NCBI GenBank assembly: GCA_002382805.1
Contig: DGAD01000009.1
Location: 48,437-112,436 of the forward strand
Direction of reading: 5' to 3'
From: Clostridiales bacterium UBA4039
GTDB taxonomy: Bacteria > Bacillota > Clostridia > Lachnospirales > Vallitaleaceae
Length of the DNA: 64,000 nucleotides
Positions 1 to 9,973 of this stretch are shown here, piece by piece. Below the pieces are notes generated by a model. It was not told where the DNA came from. It was given only the letters and a program-made list of their open reading frames with translations, and searched no databases. The translations under genes and the position numbers were made by a program. Position 1 is the stretch's first letter. Each line of letters starts with the position of its first letter.

Positions 1-491
1 TCAAGTTTTTCAAACACTTCTACGTATTTTACATTGGGTGGATATGTCGCAAGTGTTGCATGTCCCTGTTCAAGCAATGTTTTATTGAGCATCTTATCTT
101 CATAATATACATAAGCCAGAACACGTCCATAGCGATCGCGCTCTTGAGCATCGAGTTCAATGCTCACTGTTTTGCCTTCCACCAGCTCTTTGGTAAAGGT
201 ACTGGCGATTTCTCCGTAGGGCACATTTTTCTCTGCATTTGGGTGAACTGACTCCGGTGTATCCACCCCAATTAAGCGCACACGTTCTTCCACATTATCT
301 ATGTTAATAATCAATGTATCTCCATCAACCACCCGTACAACGCTATATTGTTGGTCAAGGGATTGTCCATTATTATCTTGTTGCATAAACTTTGCAATGG
401 TCGTCTCATCAACGCCAAAATAAATAGCAATAATCGCTATAACAAAGCTAATTATTGCTTTTTGTAATTTCTTTTTTTGTGTTGTACTCAT
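1..491 (-). CDS. Thermonuclease (SNase) family protein, 3' end cut off by window edge
   Basis: The reading frame starts with ATG at 491 and runs off the left edge after 163 codons, so the C-terminus is missing. A lysine-rich N-terminus and a hydrophobic segment (about residues 11-26) indicate a membrane anchor or signal peptide, so the enzyme probably acts outside the membrane. The staphylococcal nuclease fold is visible: VDGDT (residues 55-59), then RLIGVDTPE (72-80) carrying the Arg, Asp and Glu that match catalytic R35, D40 and E43, then DRYGR (119-123) with the second catalytic Arg. The family cuts DNA and RNA in a Ca2+-dependent way. A GGAGAGG ribosome site lies 6 nt before the ATG. Family assignment is firm; the role (nutrient scavenging or extracellular DNA turnover) is inferred. 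Confidence 0.9.
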   Translation of the reverse strand, partial: MSTTQKKKLQKAIISFVIAIIAIYFGVDETTIAKFMQQDNNGQSLDQQYSVVRVVDGDTLIINIDNVEERVRLIGVDTPESVHPNAEKNVPYGEIASTFTKELVEGKTVSIELDAQERDRYGRVLAYVYYEDKMLNKTLLEQGHATLATYPPNVKYVEVFEKL

Positions 492-563
492 AATAATCCT
501 CTCCATTTGTTTAATATTGAGAGCTTATTGTATCATACTTTCTTTGAATAGACTACTGCATTC

Positions 564-2639
564 CTATGAAGATAAAACAAATTGATCGGCTATCTCTTGC
601 AAGCCTTTAGAAAGTTGATTCAAATGCATACTTGATTGGGTAATGTCTTCAAGCATCTGTCTTTGCTGTTGCACCGCCTTAGACATACTTGTTGTTCCTT
701 CTTGATTCTTTACACTGATCTCTACAAGAACTTGTACACCTTTTTCCATTTCTTGAATACGGGCATTGATTTGTTGCCGCGAATCATGTAATGTTGTCAC
801 GTGATTTTTGGCATGGTTTATCGCTGATTCTATATCCATATATGCTGTTTTTGTGTTCTTGACGCTTGTTACTTGCTGCTGATTGATTGTTCGCAGCTCT
901 TTTATCTCATGCTCCACGGCATGGGTATCTGCACTTAATTGCTCGATAATTTGATTAATATCTCGACTATATGCCGTTGATTGTTCCGCCAATTGACGGA
1001 TTTCATCTGCAACTACCGCAAAACCTTTACCATGTTCTCCGGCTCTTGCCGCTTCAATGGAAGCATTTAGACTTAATAGATTTGTGCGTTTGGCAATCTC
1101 CGTAATTAAGCTACTCGCCTTGGCTATATTTTCAAAACTCTTGTGCGAATGCACTATACTGGTATATAGACGTTGGCTTGTATCTTTTGCTTGGATATTT
1201 ACATATGTATTTTCCTCAACCACTCGCATCCCTTCATCAACACTTGTGTTTGCCTCTATGATTTTTTGGACAATGGTTGCCAATTGATTAGAATCATTGT
1301 GTATCAGTGTATTAAGTTTAACCATTTCTGTAAAGCTATTTTCCGCATTTTCTTTTTGAACACAAGACCCTTGATCGATCGTGTTGACTTCTCCAACAAT
1401 TTGTTCAGAGGATAACAATGATGTGTAAATATTTTGATGCACTTCATCTGCCGTATGGCGTACATCCTTTGAGAACTCTTGTAGGTTTCCCATTATCTTT
1501 TTTAGATTATCTCGAATCGTTATGACGGATTGTTCTAATTGCCCGATTTCATCCAATCGCTGTTTGGTTTGATCAAACTCAACGTTTAAATTAAAATCCG
1601 CCAATTGATGCATCTGCCTTGTTACCGTTTGAATCGGGCGACTAATACTTAGTGCTATTGCTGTCGCAATACACAGAGCAATGGCTAAAAGAGCAATTGA
1701 AAAGCTAATGATGCGTTTTAGCATTTGGGTAACCGATGCAAAAATCTCTTCGACATCCATCTCGACAATTAACCCTGTAGGCGCATTTCCAAGAGAAATA
1801 ATTTGCATGGTTCCATAGACTTGTTCTCCTGACATCTTTTCATATTGTTGTGAATAAATATAATCTACTTGTTTATTTGTAATCCACTTCGTAATATGTT
1901 CCCCAGATGTTTTTTCTAACGTCTCTACATCTTCGGTATTCGTCAAGATACTTCCGTCCATATCCACAATATATGCATTGGCACTATTTCCCAACTGTTC
2001 AATCCCTTTAACGACAATTTGATGAATAGCCTGCTGGTTTAATACGATATTAATCGTTCCTATAACTTCCCTTGGATTTGAATCTGACTCAAAGATTGGC
2101 GTTGCCAATACGAGAATGTCTTCTTGAATAAAACTATTATAAAAAAAATCCGACCACGTCTGTTTTCCTGCCATCGCCTGTTCTTTATAATCTCCAATCG
2201 CCACAAGCGGTGCCAGATCCAAAGGATTATAATTATGACTATATACAATTTCTCCGTACTTATTGGTCACAAAAACATCGGTATAGCCATAACGTTTAAT
2301 AGGAATCGAAAAAAAATCTTCAAATGCTTTTTGAATCTGGCTAATCTCTTTATTATTAAGCATGAACGTATTTAAACGTTTAAGATTTTTTACTACAATC
2401 TGAGAATTTGCCAAGATATCTGCATCCCCTTTACGGACAGATAAGTAATCTTGAATACGATCATTGGTCAATGTTGTGAACATCTGTTGATTCAATCGTA
2501 TTTCATTTTGAATCGTTTGTGTTGATGCATAGGTAGCATAGCTACTAATAACAAGGATGGGAATTATTGAAATAAGTACCATCATTATAAGTAATTTATA
2601 TAGTATCCCCATGTCTTTGAACTTATAAGTATAGCGCAT
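564..2639 (-). CDS. Methyl-accepting chemotaxis protein (pst-linked)
   Basis: This 691-residue transmembrane chemoreceptor has TM1 at about 13-33, a periplasmic-side double-Cache-type sensor region (about 40-305), TM2 at about 310-332, a HAMP linker (about 330-385) and a long cytoplasmic signalling coiled coil. The conserved hairpin tip that binds CheA/CheW is at about 518-550 and contains [18 protein letters not shown]. It begins 27 bp after pstA on the same strand with no terminator between, so it is probably the last gene of the phosphate operon. That position suggests, but does not prove, a link between its ligand or expression and phosphate. The ligand cannot be read from sequence. Confidence 0.93.
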   Translation of the reverse strand: MRYTYKFKDMGILYKLLIMMVLISIIPILVISSYATYASTQTIQNEIRLNQQMFTTLTNDRIQDYLSVRKGDADILANSQIVVKNLKRLNTFMLNNKEISQIQKAFEDFFSIPIKRYGYTDVFVTNKYGEIVYSHNYNPLDLAPLVAIGDYKEQAMAGKQTWSDFFYNSFIQEDILVLATPIFESDSNPREVIGTINIVLNQQAIHQIVVKGIEQLGNSANAYIVDMDGSILTNTEDVETLEKTSGEHITKWITNKQVDYIYSQQYEKMSGEQVYGTMQIISLGNAPTGLIVEMDVEEIFASVTQMLKRIISFSIALLAIALCIATAIALSISRPIQTVTRQMHQLADFNLNVEFDQTKQRLDEIGQLEQSVITIRDNLKKIMGNLQEFSKDVRHTADEVHQNIYTSLLSSEQIVGEVNTIDQGSCVQKENAENSFTEMVKLNTLIHNDSNQLATIVQKIIEANTSVDEGMRVVEENTYVNIQAKDTSQRLYTSIVHSHKSFENIAKASSLITEIAKRTNLLSLNASIEAARAGEHGKGFAVVADEIRQLAEQSTAYSRDINQIIEQLSADTHAVEHEIKELRTINQQQVTSVKNTKTAYMDIESAINHAKNHVTTLHDSRQQINARIQEMEKGVQVLVEISVKNQEGTTSMSKAVQQQRQMLEDITQSSMHLNQLSKGLQEIADQFVLSS

Positions 2640-2666
2640 GTCTCTCCTCCAAAAAATTTTTATCTT

Positions 2667-3575
2667 TTAATATCTATTTTGGAATTTATTTCGAATAATA
2701 ATCGCAAGTGAATTCATAAAAAATAAAGTTAATAACAAAACAACACTCGTTGCTGCTGCAAGGTTTGCATATTCCTTTGTAAGAACCGTGTCAAGTGTCC
2801 AATAATAAATTTGAATCGGCAACGCGGTAAAGTCGTCCATAATAGATGTCGGTGTCTTTAATATCAATGTCGGTATCCCCAAAACAACTAACGGTGCTGT
2901 CTCACCAATGGCACGTGACAATGACAAGATAGACCCGGTCATAATCCCAGGCAGCGCCGCAGGTAAAACCACTTTGCGAACGGTTGTCCATTTTGTAGCT
3001 CCAAGAGCATACGATGCCTCACGCATACTATTTGGAACTGCACGAAGTGCTTCTTGGCTGGATACAACAATAATAGGAAGGACTAATAAGGACATCGTCA
3101 AGCCTCCTGCAAGTACACTCGAGCCTAGGTTCAATAACCGTCCAAATACCGTTAATCCTAAAAGTCCAAAAATTACAGAAGGTACACCCGACAGATTTGA
3201 AATATTGGTATTAATTAGGTTACGTACAAATCCTTTTTTTGAATATTCTTCCATGTAAATAGTCGTTCCCAATCCCAAGAACAAGGTAACCGGTGCAACG
3301 ACGGTCATCAGCAACAAGGTTCCTATAATAACACTTTTTATCCCTGCTCGTTCAGCCCTTATAGACAATTTTCCTGTCAAGAAATCCCAATCCAGCCACC
3401 CAATACTTTGACTGACCACTTGATATACCAAAATTCCAAGCACAATGAGCGCAAAGATAATCGTCAAAAGGAAAGCTTTTCGTGCAATCTGGTCTAGCAT
3501 CACACGTCGTCGCATTCGCTCTTGCATTTGTTCATTTGTAACTAGTTTTCGCATTCCATGTTGTATATCGCTCAT
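2667..3575 (-). CDS. pstA: Phosphate ABC transporter permease PstA
   Basis: This 302-residue inner-membrane permease has about six hydrophobic helices and the binding-protein-dependent transport motif in the second half (EASYALGATKWTTVRKVVLP, about 185-204), the loop that contacts the PstB ATPase. The N-terminal arm is slightly extended compared with the second permease. The start ATG lies one nucleotide after the pstC stop codon with AAAGGA upstream, indicating translational coupling. With PstC it forms the channel for high-affinity phosphate uptake. No pstB follows it, which is unusual. Confidence 0.95.
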   Translation of the reverse strand: MSDIQHGMRKLVTNEQMQERMRRRVMLDQIARKAFLLTIIFALIVLGILVYQVVSQSIGWLDWDFLTGKLSIRAERAGIKSVIIGTLLLMTVVAPVTLFLGLGTTIYMEEYSKKGFVRNLINTNISNLSGVPSVIFGLLGLTVFGRLLNLGSSVLAGGLTMSLLVLPIIVVSSQEALRAVPNSMREASYALGATKWTTVRKVVLPAALPGIMTGSILSLSRAIGETAPLVVLGIPTLILKTPTSIMDDFTALPIQIYYWTLDTVLTKEYANLAAATSVVLLLTLFFMNSLAIIIRNKFQNRY

Positions 3576-3576
3576 A

Positions 3577-4491
3577 TTAATATTCCTTTCGATATTTTTT
3601 GATAATAAATCTTGCCAACATGTTCATAAGCAACGTAAATATAAACAAGAGCAACCCTACTGCATATAAACTATAGTAGCCTGTTGTTCCACTCCCTGCA
3701 TCACCACTGGTAAATTCAACGATATATGCCGTCATCGTCTGCATGGGTTGCGTTACATCCAATGTAAAGTTTTTTGCACTACCACTTGCAATGGTTACAA
3801 TCATCGTCTCGCCGATAGCCCTTGATATAGCAAGGACAAAGGATGCTATGATTCCTGACATAGCAGCAGGTACTATAACCTTAACTGCCGCCTCTAAGCG
3901 TGTTGAACCCATTCCAATAGCCGCTTCTCGAATTCCACTAGGCACTGCACTCATGGCATCTTCAGATAAAGATGTTACAATAGGTATAATCATAATCCCC
4001 ATAACAATTCCGGGACTCAAGGCATTTTTAGAACCTAGGCTAGGAATTAGCCGCATCAGTAATGGTGTCACGAAAGAATACGCAAAAAAACCATACACAA
4101 TGGTTGGAATTCCAGCTAGCAATTCAATAATAGGTTTTAAAACTTTTCGCATTTTTGTTGAGGCAAACTCACTTAGATAAATAGCTGCAGATAAGCCAAC
4201 AGGAACGGCTACAATCATTGCAATCGCTGAAGTGACTATTGTTCCCATAATCAGTGGCAAAAATCCAAATCGAGGATTCTTGGCATTTAGTGGAGCAAGT
4301 TCTGTGCTAAAAACTTCACGAAGTGGAACTGCCGCAAAAAAATGGGATGCATCTACGATAAGTGTCACTACAATTCCTATGGTTGTTACTATGGAAATTG
4401 ATGCAATTATTAATAAAATTATAGGAACCAGACGGTCCCCCCATCGCGATTGTCCTTTTTTTATACTTTTTTGTCGAACGATATCAGACAT
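3577..4491 (-). CDS. pstC: Phosphate ABC transporter permease PstC
   Basis: This 304-residue permease is the partner of PstA. It has several membrane helices and the coupling-loop motif EAAIGMGSTRLEAAVKVIVP (about 190-209). I place the start at the ATG at 4491 because GGAG lies 7 nt upstream; a TTG codon immediately before it is in frame but less well placed. The order pstS-pstC-pstA is the standard one. The gap to pstS holds a stem-loop (4579-4596) but no terminator, so the genes are expected to share one transcript. Confidence 0.95.
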   Translation of the reverse strand: MSDIVRQKSIKKGQSRWGDRLVPIILLIIASISIVTTIGIVVTLIVDASHFFAAVPLREVFSTELAPLNAKNPRFGFLPLIMGTIVTSAIAMIVAVPVGLSAAIYLSEFASTKMRKVLKPIIELLAGIPTIVYGFFAYSFVTPLLMRLIPSLGSKNALSPGIVMGIMIIPIVTSLSEDAMSAVPSGIREAAIGMGSTRLEAAVKVIVPAAMSGIIASFVLAISRAIGETMIVTIASGSAKNFTLDVTQPMQTMTAYIVEFTSGDAGSGTTGYYSLYAVGLLLFIFTLLMNMLARFIIKKYRKEY

Positions 4492-4578
4492 CAAATCACT
4501 CCATTCTTCTCTTAATAATACTTTATTTTTACAATCCTAAGCGAATTGTAGAAAAATTCCTTTTAGCATTAGACAAGA

Positions 4579-4596
4579 CGAGAGAATGTTCTCTCG
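4579..4596 (-). other. Intercistronic stem-loop between pstS and pstC
   Basis: An 8-bp perfect stem, CGAGAGAA / TTCTCTCG, with a two-base loop lies between the pstS stop and pstC. It is not followed by a U-run, so it is not a classical terminator. Such hairpins often stabilise the 3' end of the binding-protein message so that the binding protein is made in excess over the permeases; that role is inferred here. Confidence 0.55.
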
Positions 4597-4632
4597 CCTA
4601 AATGCTCATCAAATCCCTTAACTTGTGGACTT

Positions 4633-5673
4633 TTATTTAATCGCATCCAACTGCGCTTGATATTGTTCATATACTGAGTCCGGCATTGGTGCAAAGCCAT
4701 TTTCTCCAGCTAGACGTTTTGCACCTTCTGGTGATACGACATACTTTGCAAAGTCAAGTACTTGAGGTTTTTCTTTTGCATATTGAACATTCAAATATGT
4801 AAATACCGGTCGGGTAAATCCTGCATATGCAAGGTCTTCTCCAATTGTATCAACCGCTGGTTCAACCGGTCCATTTCCAAAATCTATATTCACCGCTGAT
4901 AATTTATCAGTATTGGACACATAGTATCCATATCCAAAAAAGGCAATGGCATTTACATCGTTTGATACAAGATCAACAAGGGTTGAGTATTCTTGTTGTA
5001 GATTTGCCGTAGCAACCATATCTTGCTCGTCTAATAAGTTTTCATAGAAAAACTCATATGTTCCATGATTTTCATTGGGTCCATAGAATTTAATCTCTTG
5101 TGCCGGCCATTCTGGACGTATATCTGACCAAAGTACAACATCATCTTCTGCATAGTGCCCTGAGATATACATATTTAAGACTTCATCTTTTGTCATTTCT
5201 GTTGCCCAGTCATTATCTTTGTTAATAACCATTGTCAAGCCATCATACGCAAGCTTAAACTCATATACATCGTCTCCGAAAGTTAATCCATTTGCTTCAA
5301 GTTCTTCAACTTCTGTATCTTTGATTTTTCGAGACGCATCTGAAAAGTCTGTCTCGCCAGGAATAAATTTTTTAAATCCTGCACTTGAACCTGCCCGTCC
5401 AACTTGTACACTTACATCTTCTTGTTCATTAATCATATATTCTTCAGCAATATGTGCCATCAACGGATAAACTGTTCCTGAACCATCTACAATAACAGCC
5501 CCTTCTAATGCTTGCGTTTGCGCTGTTGTTGAATCATCTTTGTCTGAAGTTGCTCCACCTGAATCTTGGGTTGATGCTTCATCATTTGTTTTTTGCTGTT
5601 CATCTTGTCCACATCCTGCAACCGCAATCATCATGACTAAAACCAATACGAATGCTAATATTTTTTTTCTCAC
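4633..5673 (-). CDS. pstS: Phosphate-binding lipoprotein PstS
   Basis: This is the extracellular phosphate-binding component of the Pst ABC importer. I choose the GTG start at 5673 (346 aa): GGGAGG lies 8 nt upstream and the product then begins with a classic lipoprotein signal, ending in the lipobox AVAGC with Cys21 as the lipidated residue. A frame-open extension to 5745 lacks a signal-like start and is rejected. The mature protein has the PstS pattern VDGSGTVYPLMA near the start, then GSSAGF and DFSDASR, which line the phosphate pocket in this family. The promoter region carries phased Pho-box repeats. Confidence 0.95.
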   Translation of the reverse strand: MRKKILAFVLVLVMMIAVAGCGQDEQQKTNDEASTQDSGGATSDKDDSTTAQTQALEGAVIVDGSGTVYPLMAHIAEEYMINEQEDVSVQVGRAGSSAGFKKFIPGETDFSDASRKIKDTEVEELEANGLTFGDDVYEFKLAYDGLTMVINKDNDWATEMTKDEVLNMYISGHYAEDDVVLWSDIRPEWPAQEIKFYGPNENHGTYEFFYENLLDEQDMVATANLQQEYSTLVDLVSNDVNAIAFFGYGYYVSNTDKLSAVNIDFGNGPVEPAVDTIGEDLAYAGFTRPVFTYLNVQYAKEKPQVLDFAKYVVSPEGAKRLAGENGFAPMPDSVYEQYQAQLDAIK

Positions 5674-5713
5674 TTTTTGTTCCTCCCTAAATCTGTTTTT
5701 TAAGTACAAGAAC

Positions 5714-5767
5714 ACTATACCACCGGAACGTAAAAACCATATCATTCATATGTAAAGTCTGTGTAAA
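5714..5767 (-). promoter_or_regulatory. Pho-box repeats and promoter of the pst operon
   Basis: On the minus strand TTTACA occurs at 5767-5762 and again at 5756-5751, and TTTACG at 5734-5729. The starts are 11 and 22 bp apart, so a fourth, degenerate repeat (ATGATA, 5745-5740) fits the same phase. This matches the TTAACA-type direct repeats with 11-bp period bound by PhoP response regulators in Firmicutes. A TATAGT -10 box lies at 5719-5714 just downstream and there is no good -35, as expected for an activated promoter. Phosphate-starvation control by PhoPR is therefore likely. Confidence 0.75.
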
Positions 5768-5798
5768 GAAAAAAGAAGTGTTCTTAGGAACACTTCTT
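5768..5798 (-). terminator. Intrinsic terminator after asnA
   Basis: An 11-bp perfect stem (AAGAAGTGTTC / GAACACTTCTT, 5773-5798) with a 4-base loop is followed on the minus strand by TTTTC. It ends the ddh-MCP-asnA transcript just before the pst promoter. Confidence 0.85.
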
Positions 5799-5815
5799 AG
5801 GTATTATATTGCTTC

Positions 5816-6838
5816 TTATAGCAAATGAATATTAAATTCTTTGCATTTTTCAATCATCACGTTCGGCCAAATTGACGACTGTACTTCTCCAATATGTGCT
5901 TTTTGAAGGAAAAACATACATAGACGCGACTGTCCAATTCCTCCTCCCATTGTATAAGGGAGTTCACCATTAAGTAGCGCTTTGTGGAAAGGAAGCTCTT
6001 GACGGTCTAAACAATTGGCTTTTTCTAATTGGTCATATAATGCTTTTTCATCCACTCGAATCCCCATGGAAGACAGCTCAATGGATCGGTCAAGCAATGG
6101 ATACCAAAAAATAATATCACCATTTAAAGACCAGTCATCATAGTCTGGTGCTCGTCCATCATGGGGCTTTCCTGAATGGAGTTTGTCCCCAATTTCCATA
6201 AGAAAAATTGCCTTATGCTCTTTTGCAGCAATATCTTCTCGCTCTTTTGGTGTTTTATCCGGATACTTATCTTCCAGTTCCTGTGTCGTAATAAATGTAA
6301 TGTCTTCCGGTAAAAAAGGCTCAACCATAGGATAGATATTCGCGATATAATCTTGTGTATCTTTAAATACTTGGTAAAGAGTTTTTACTGTTTCCTTTAA
6401 GGTTTGTTGGGTCCTTTGGCTTGGTAATATTGTCTTCTCCCAGTCCCATTGATCAACATAAATGGAATGAAGATTGTCCACATCTTCATCACGTCGAATT
6501 GCATTCATATCCGTGTAAAGACCTTCACCCACTTCAAATTCATATGTCTTTAGTGCCATACGCTTCCATTTTGCCAACGAATGGACGATTTCTACACGCC
6601 CATTGTTAATCGCTTTCATTTCAAATGACACTGGGCGCTCGACACCATTGAGGTTATCATTCATCCCTGTTTCCGGTAGAATAAAAAGTGGTGCAGATAC
6701 TCTTGATAAACTCAAATATTTTGCTAAGGTTTGTTCAAAATAATCTTTAATTTGCTTAATTGCTTTTTCAGTTTCCTTTACCGTTAGTAATGCATTATAT
6801 TGTTCCGGTAAAAGTAAATTTTCCAATATTTTTTTCAT
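5816..6838 (-). CDS. asnA: Aspartate-ammonia ligase (asparagine synthetase A)
   Basis: AsnA makes asparagine from aspartate, free ammonia and ATP (forming AMP and PPi) in the cytoplasm. The 340 residues match the usual family length of about 330-340. The class II aminoacyl-tRNA-synthetase-like core is recognisable from [15 protein letters not shown] near residues 51-65, WDWEK in the middle and [14 protein letters not shown] near the C-terminus (the motif 3 region with the ATP-contacting Arg). It begins 28 bp after a chemoreceptor gene and ends at a strong terminator. No T-box lies upstream, although asparagine T-boxes often control this gene in Firmicutes. Confidence 0.96.
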   Translation of the reverse strand: MKKILENLLLPEQYNALLTVKETEKAIKQIKDYFEQTLAKYLSLSRVSAPLFILPETGMNDNLNGVERPVSFEMKAINNGRVEIVHSLAKWKRMALKTYEFEVGEGLYTDMNAIRRDEDVDNLHSIYVDQWDWEKTILPSQRTQQTLKETVKTLYQVFKDTQDYIANIYPMVEPFLPEDITFITTQELEDKYPDKTPKEREDIAAKEHKAIFLMEIGDKLHSGKPHDGRAPDYDDWSLNGDIIFWYPLLDRSIELSSMGIRVDEKALYDQLEKANCLDRQELPFHKALLNGELPYTMGGGIGQSRLCMFFLQKAHIGEVQSSIWPNVMIEKCKEFNIHLL

Positions 6839-6866
6839 CTATTTGCAACCTTTCTTTCCAATAAAC

Positions 6867-8870
6867 CTATATGCTAAATCGCTTAATCAATTCCATAAGG
6901 TCTTGTGCCATTTGCGATAGCTCATTGCTCGCATTAGATATTTCTTCTGCTGATGCTGTTTGTTCTTCAATGGAAGCGGAGGCTTCTTGCGTCGCGGCCG
7001 CATTTTGTTGAGCTGACGCCGACAACTCATCCACATTGACAAGGACTTTGTCTTTGCTGCGTTCAATAATTTCACTTGCTTGACTCAATCGATGAACCAG
7101 TTCTTCCGATTGCGAGGTACCTTTGGCTATTTGTTCAAATGCATTTTTTGTCGAATGAACATTTTTTTCTTGCTGTTTGGCTATTGTCGTCGACTCATCG
7201 ACTTTTTCAACGGCTCTAAGGGTGCTCATCTGCAATTGTTTTAACATTTCATCGATGATGAGTGTTGTACTTCGTGATTGCTCAGCTAATTGGCGTATTT
7301 CATCTGCAACAACCGCAAACCCTCTTCCATGTTCGCCTGCACGTGCCGCTTCTATTGATGCATTAAGTGCCAATAGATTCGTCTGATCTGCAATCGCTGT
7401 AATCAAATTACTGGCTTCACTGATCTTATCTGAGCTTTCATTGGTTTGAACAATACTCGTATGCACAATTTCTGATACTTCTGAATTTTTCTTTGTTGTC
7501 TGATCCAATGCGTCAATAAGGGTTAAGCCTTCATTGACTTGCATGTTTATACTTCTTGATATGTTTAGTAATTCTTCATTTCGCACATGGTTTTTTTGAA
7601 TTTCTTCACTTAATTGTGCAAGGGATACGGAGGCTTCTTGAGTATGATCTGCTTGCTGATTAGCACCCCCTGCAATCTCACCCACCGTTTGTGCTACTTC
7701 TTCTGAAGCTGTTGCCGATTGTTCTGATGTTGCTGTTAACTCTTGAGATGTTGCTGAAACCCTACTGGCTGCGTCATTAACGTTTAAGAGCAGTTCGCGG
7801 ATACTTTCTGACATTGTCATCAGCGCTTGTGTCATGAGTCCTATTTCATCTTTTCGGTATATGATTCTTGAAAATTGTTGCCGATCTAATTCAGTAAAGT
7901 CTAGTTGTTCTTGTCGCTTGACAATCTCTGTCAACTGAACGATTGGCTTTGCAATCGTCTTACCTGTAAACCATGTTAATATAAACCCGATGATCATCGC
8001 AATCACCACAACAAGAAGCATGACTTGCATAAGGTCATTAACACTTTTTAGTACTTCATTGGCTTGTGCCGCATTAACTAAAGTCCATTGCGTCCCTTCA
8101 ATAGGCATATAGGCGTTGTACAATTTTTGCCCATTAAAGGAATAATTGCTAATGCCCTTTTTTTCCGCCAAAATCATCTTAAACTCTTCAGCTAAAGGTA
8201 TTAATGAAGGATCCTCAAGAGACGCATTAATCGGGTCAAACTGATTCATCACATATTCACGATTATGATGAGCAATCACTATGCCCTCTTGATTAATAAT
8301 ATATGCATAGCCATTTTCTCCATATCCCATACCATCTGTAATTTCAAAAAGAGCATTACCGTCTCTTCTGGCAATCAATACCCCCAAAATTTTACCGTCC
8401 TTTTCAATTGGAACAGCAAACATAAGTACCGCTGAATTTGTCACGCGGCTAATTAAGACATCGGATACATTTCTTTCTCCGCTTAGCGCCTTTTGTATAT
8501 ACTCTCGGTCAGATAAATCCGCTTCTTTATCCTCTAATATGTATTGAGCAATACCATCACTTCCAACAATTCCAAACTCTAAATATCCTAATCGTTCAAC
8601 ATCGTTTTTCAAATTTGCTTTTTGGATTTGAATATTCATTGTCTGAACATTTTCACGGTTTGCAAGCTCTTGAAGAATTCTTAATTGTGTGTCAAGGCTA
8701 TCTTCCACATCGTTTGCCCCTGTAGTGGATAATGTGGCAAGGGCATTTTCTACCTCACTCACCATGGCTTGACGACTCATAATTATCGATAACGAACCTA
8801 ATGCTACACAAACGAATACAAAAAACAAACCAAAACGCAATATAATTGCTCGTGTAATTCCACTCTTCAT
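6867..8870 (-). CDS. Methyl-accepting chemotaxis protein (between ddh and asnA)
   Basis: This 667-residue chemoreceptor has TM1 at about 8-30, a dCache-type extracellular sensor (about 35-275, with [15 protein letters not shown] at about 182-196, typical of Cache domains), TM2 at about 281-302, a HAMP domain and a cytoplasmic methyl-accepting region with the hairpin tip [18 protein letters not shown]. It lies between diaminopimelate dehydrogenase and AsnA with gaps of about 27 bp on each side, so the three are probably one operon. Many dCache receptors of this type bind amino acids; given its neighbours that is a reasonable guess but not shown. Confidence 0.93.
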   Translation of the reverse strand: MKSGITRAIILRFGLFFVFVCVALGSLSIIMSRQAMVSEVENALATLSTTGANDVEDSLDTQLRILQELANRENVQTMNIQIQKANLKNDVERLGYLEFGIVGSDGIAQYILEDKEADLSDREYIQKALSGERNVSDVLISRVTNSAVLMFAVPIEKDGKILGVLIARRDGNALFEITDGMGYGENGYAYIINQEGIVIAHHNREYVMNQFDPINASLEDPSLIPLAEEFKMILAEKKGISNYSFNGQKLYNAYMPIEGTQWTLVNAAQANEVLKSVNDLMQVMLLVVVIAMIIGFILTWFTGKTIAKPIVQLTEIVKRQEQLDFTELDRQQFSRIIYRKDEIGLMTQALMTMSESIRELLLNVNDAASRVSATSQELTATSEQSATASEEVAQTVGEIAGGANQQADHTQEASVSLAQLSEEIQKNHVRNEELLNISRSINMQVNEGLTLIDALDQTTKKNSEVSEIVHTSIVQTNESSDKISEASNLITAIADQTNLLALNASIEAARAGEHGRGFAVVADEIRQLAEQSRSTTLIIDEMLKQLQMSTLRAVEKVDESTTIAKQQEKNVHSTKNAFEQIAKGTSQSEELVHRLSQASEIIERSKDKVLVNVDELSASAQQNAAATQEASASIEEQTASAEEISNASNELSQMAQDLMELIKRFSI

Positions 8871-8897
8871 CCTTATGTCCTTACCCTCTCTCCGGAA

Positions 8898-9884
8898 TTA
8901 CAGCATACGCTTTCTAAGATCTTGTGCACTTGATGGCGACAAATAACCTGGTGCAATATCAAACACTGTTTTACAGCCAAATTGTTTTTCTTGACTAAGG
9001 CGATATGCCGCTCTAGCATAAGCAACCAGTACACTGGCTGTAAATTCCGGGTTTGAATCTAGCTTTAGACTATATTCTATGACATGCCCATGTTCTTTAT
9101 CCAGTCCGGTCTTACCTGTACGAATAACAAACCCTCCATGAGGTATGCCTGCATGATCAGATGCCAGCTCTTCTTCTGTAATAAAATGTACGATGGTATC
9201 ATAATCTGCAAAATAGTTTGGCATTTCTTTGATTTCTTTTTCAATGCGTGCAGTATCCGCACCTTCTTCAGCTACAATAAAACACTCTCGTAAATGTTTT
9301 TCACGGGTACTAAACTCCGGATTGCTACCAGCGCGAACAGCTTCCAATGCTTTTTCTACCGGAATGGTATATTGCTTACCATTTTTTACACCCTCAACGC
9401 GACGAATCGCATCGGAATGTCCTTGGCTAACACCTTTTCCCCAAAAAGTGTATTCTTTGCCTTCAGGTAAAATAGCTTCAGCATATAAACGGTTTAACGA
9501 AAACATTCCCGGGTCCCAACCTACGGAAATAATAGCCACTTTTTCCTCTTCTTTTGCACATGCATTCACGGCTTCAAAGTGCTCAGGTATCTTTGCATGT
9601 GTATCAAAACTATCGACTACATTAAATAGTTTTGCAAGTTCCGGGGTTTGTTGTGGCAAATCTTTGGCACTTCCTCCACAGAGTATCGCAACATCAATGT
9701 CATCTTTCATTGATACCAATGCATCCATGGAATACGCTTTAATTCCATCTGTTGCAACATCAACAGTACTTGGGTCACGTCTTGAAAAAACACCTATAAG
9801 CTCCATGTCTTCATTTTGACGTATTGCGCTTTCAACGCCGCGTCCTAAGTTCCCATACCCTACGATTCCAATTCTAATTGACAT
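8898..9884 (-). CDS. ddh: meso-Diaminopimelate D-dehydrogenase
   Basis: This cytoplasmic NADPH-dependent enzyme converts tetrahydrodipicolinate and ammonia to meso-diaminopimelate in one step, for lysine and peptidoglycan synthesis. The 328-residue length is typical. The N-terminal Rossmann motif is GIVGYGNLGRGV (about 6-17). Diagnostic stretches for the family are CGGSAKDLPQQ, VVDSFDTHAKIP and SVGWDPGMFSLNR, which line the diaminopimelate pocket. The gene has its own promoter and heads a run with a chemoreceptor and asnA; both enzymes assimilate ammonia. Confidence 0.96.
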   Translation of the reverse strand: MSIRIGIVGYGNLGRGVESAIRQNEDMELIGVFSRRDPSTVDVATDGIKAYSMDALVSMKDDIDVAILCGGSAKDLPQQTPELAKLFNVVDSFDTHAKIPEHFEAVNACAKEEEKVAIISVGWDPGMFSLNRLYAEAILPEGKEYTFWGKGVSQGHSDAIRRVEGVKNGKQYTIPVEKALEAVRAGSNPEFSTREKHLRECFIVAEEGADTARIEKEIKEMPNYFADYDTIVHFITEEELASDHAGIPHGGFVIRTGKTGLDKEHGHVIEYSLKLDSNPEFTASVLVAYARAAYRLSQEKQFGCKTVFDIAPGYLSPSSAQDLRKRML

Positions 9885-9940
9885 ATGTGTTTACTCCTTT
9901 TTTATAGTATTTTTGCAAGTTATCATTGACATACTTTCTA

Positions 9941-9970
9941 ATTATAACAAACAAGTCGTTTTCATGTCAA
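9941..9970 (-). promoter_or_regulatory. Sigma-A promoter of ddh
   Basis: On the minus strand a consensus -35 TTGACA (9970-9965) is separated by 18 bp from a perfect TATAAT (9946-9941). The start site would fall about 50 bp before the ddh ATG at 9884, preceded by an AAGGAG ribosome site. Confidence 0.8.
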
Positions 9971-9973
9971 AGC

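Noticed and set aside
3743..4180. 145-codon open frame on the plus strand
   Set aside because: Antisense to pstC, with no family resemblance and no RBS.
5674..5745. N-terminal extension of PstS
   Set aside because: The extension has no ribosome site and hides the lipoprotein signal; the GTG at 5673 is better placed.
6839..6866. Asparagine T-box expected before asnA
   Set aside because: Only a 28-bp gap lies upstream; no T-box motif is there or before ddh.
9229..9819. 196-codon open frame on the plus strand
   Set aside because: It is antisense to ddh, whose protein is clearly conserved; the antisense product has no recognisable motif and no good ribosome site.
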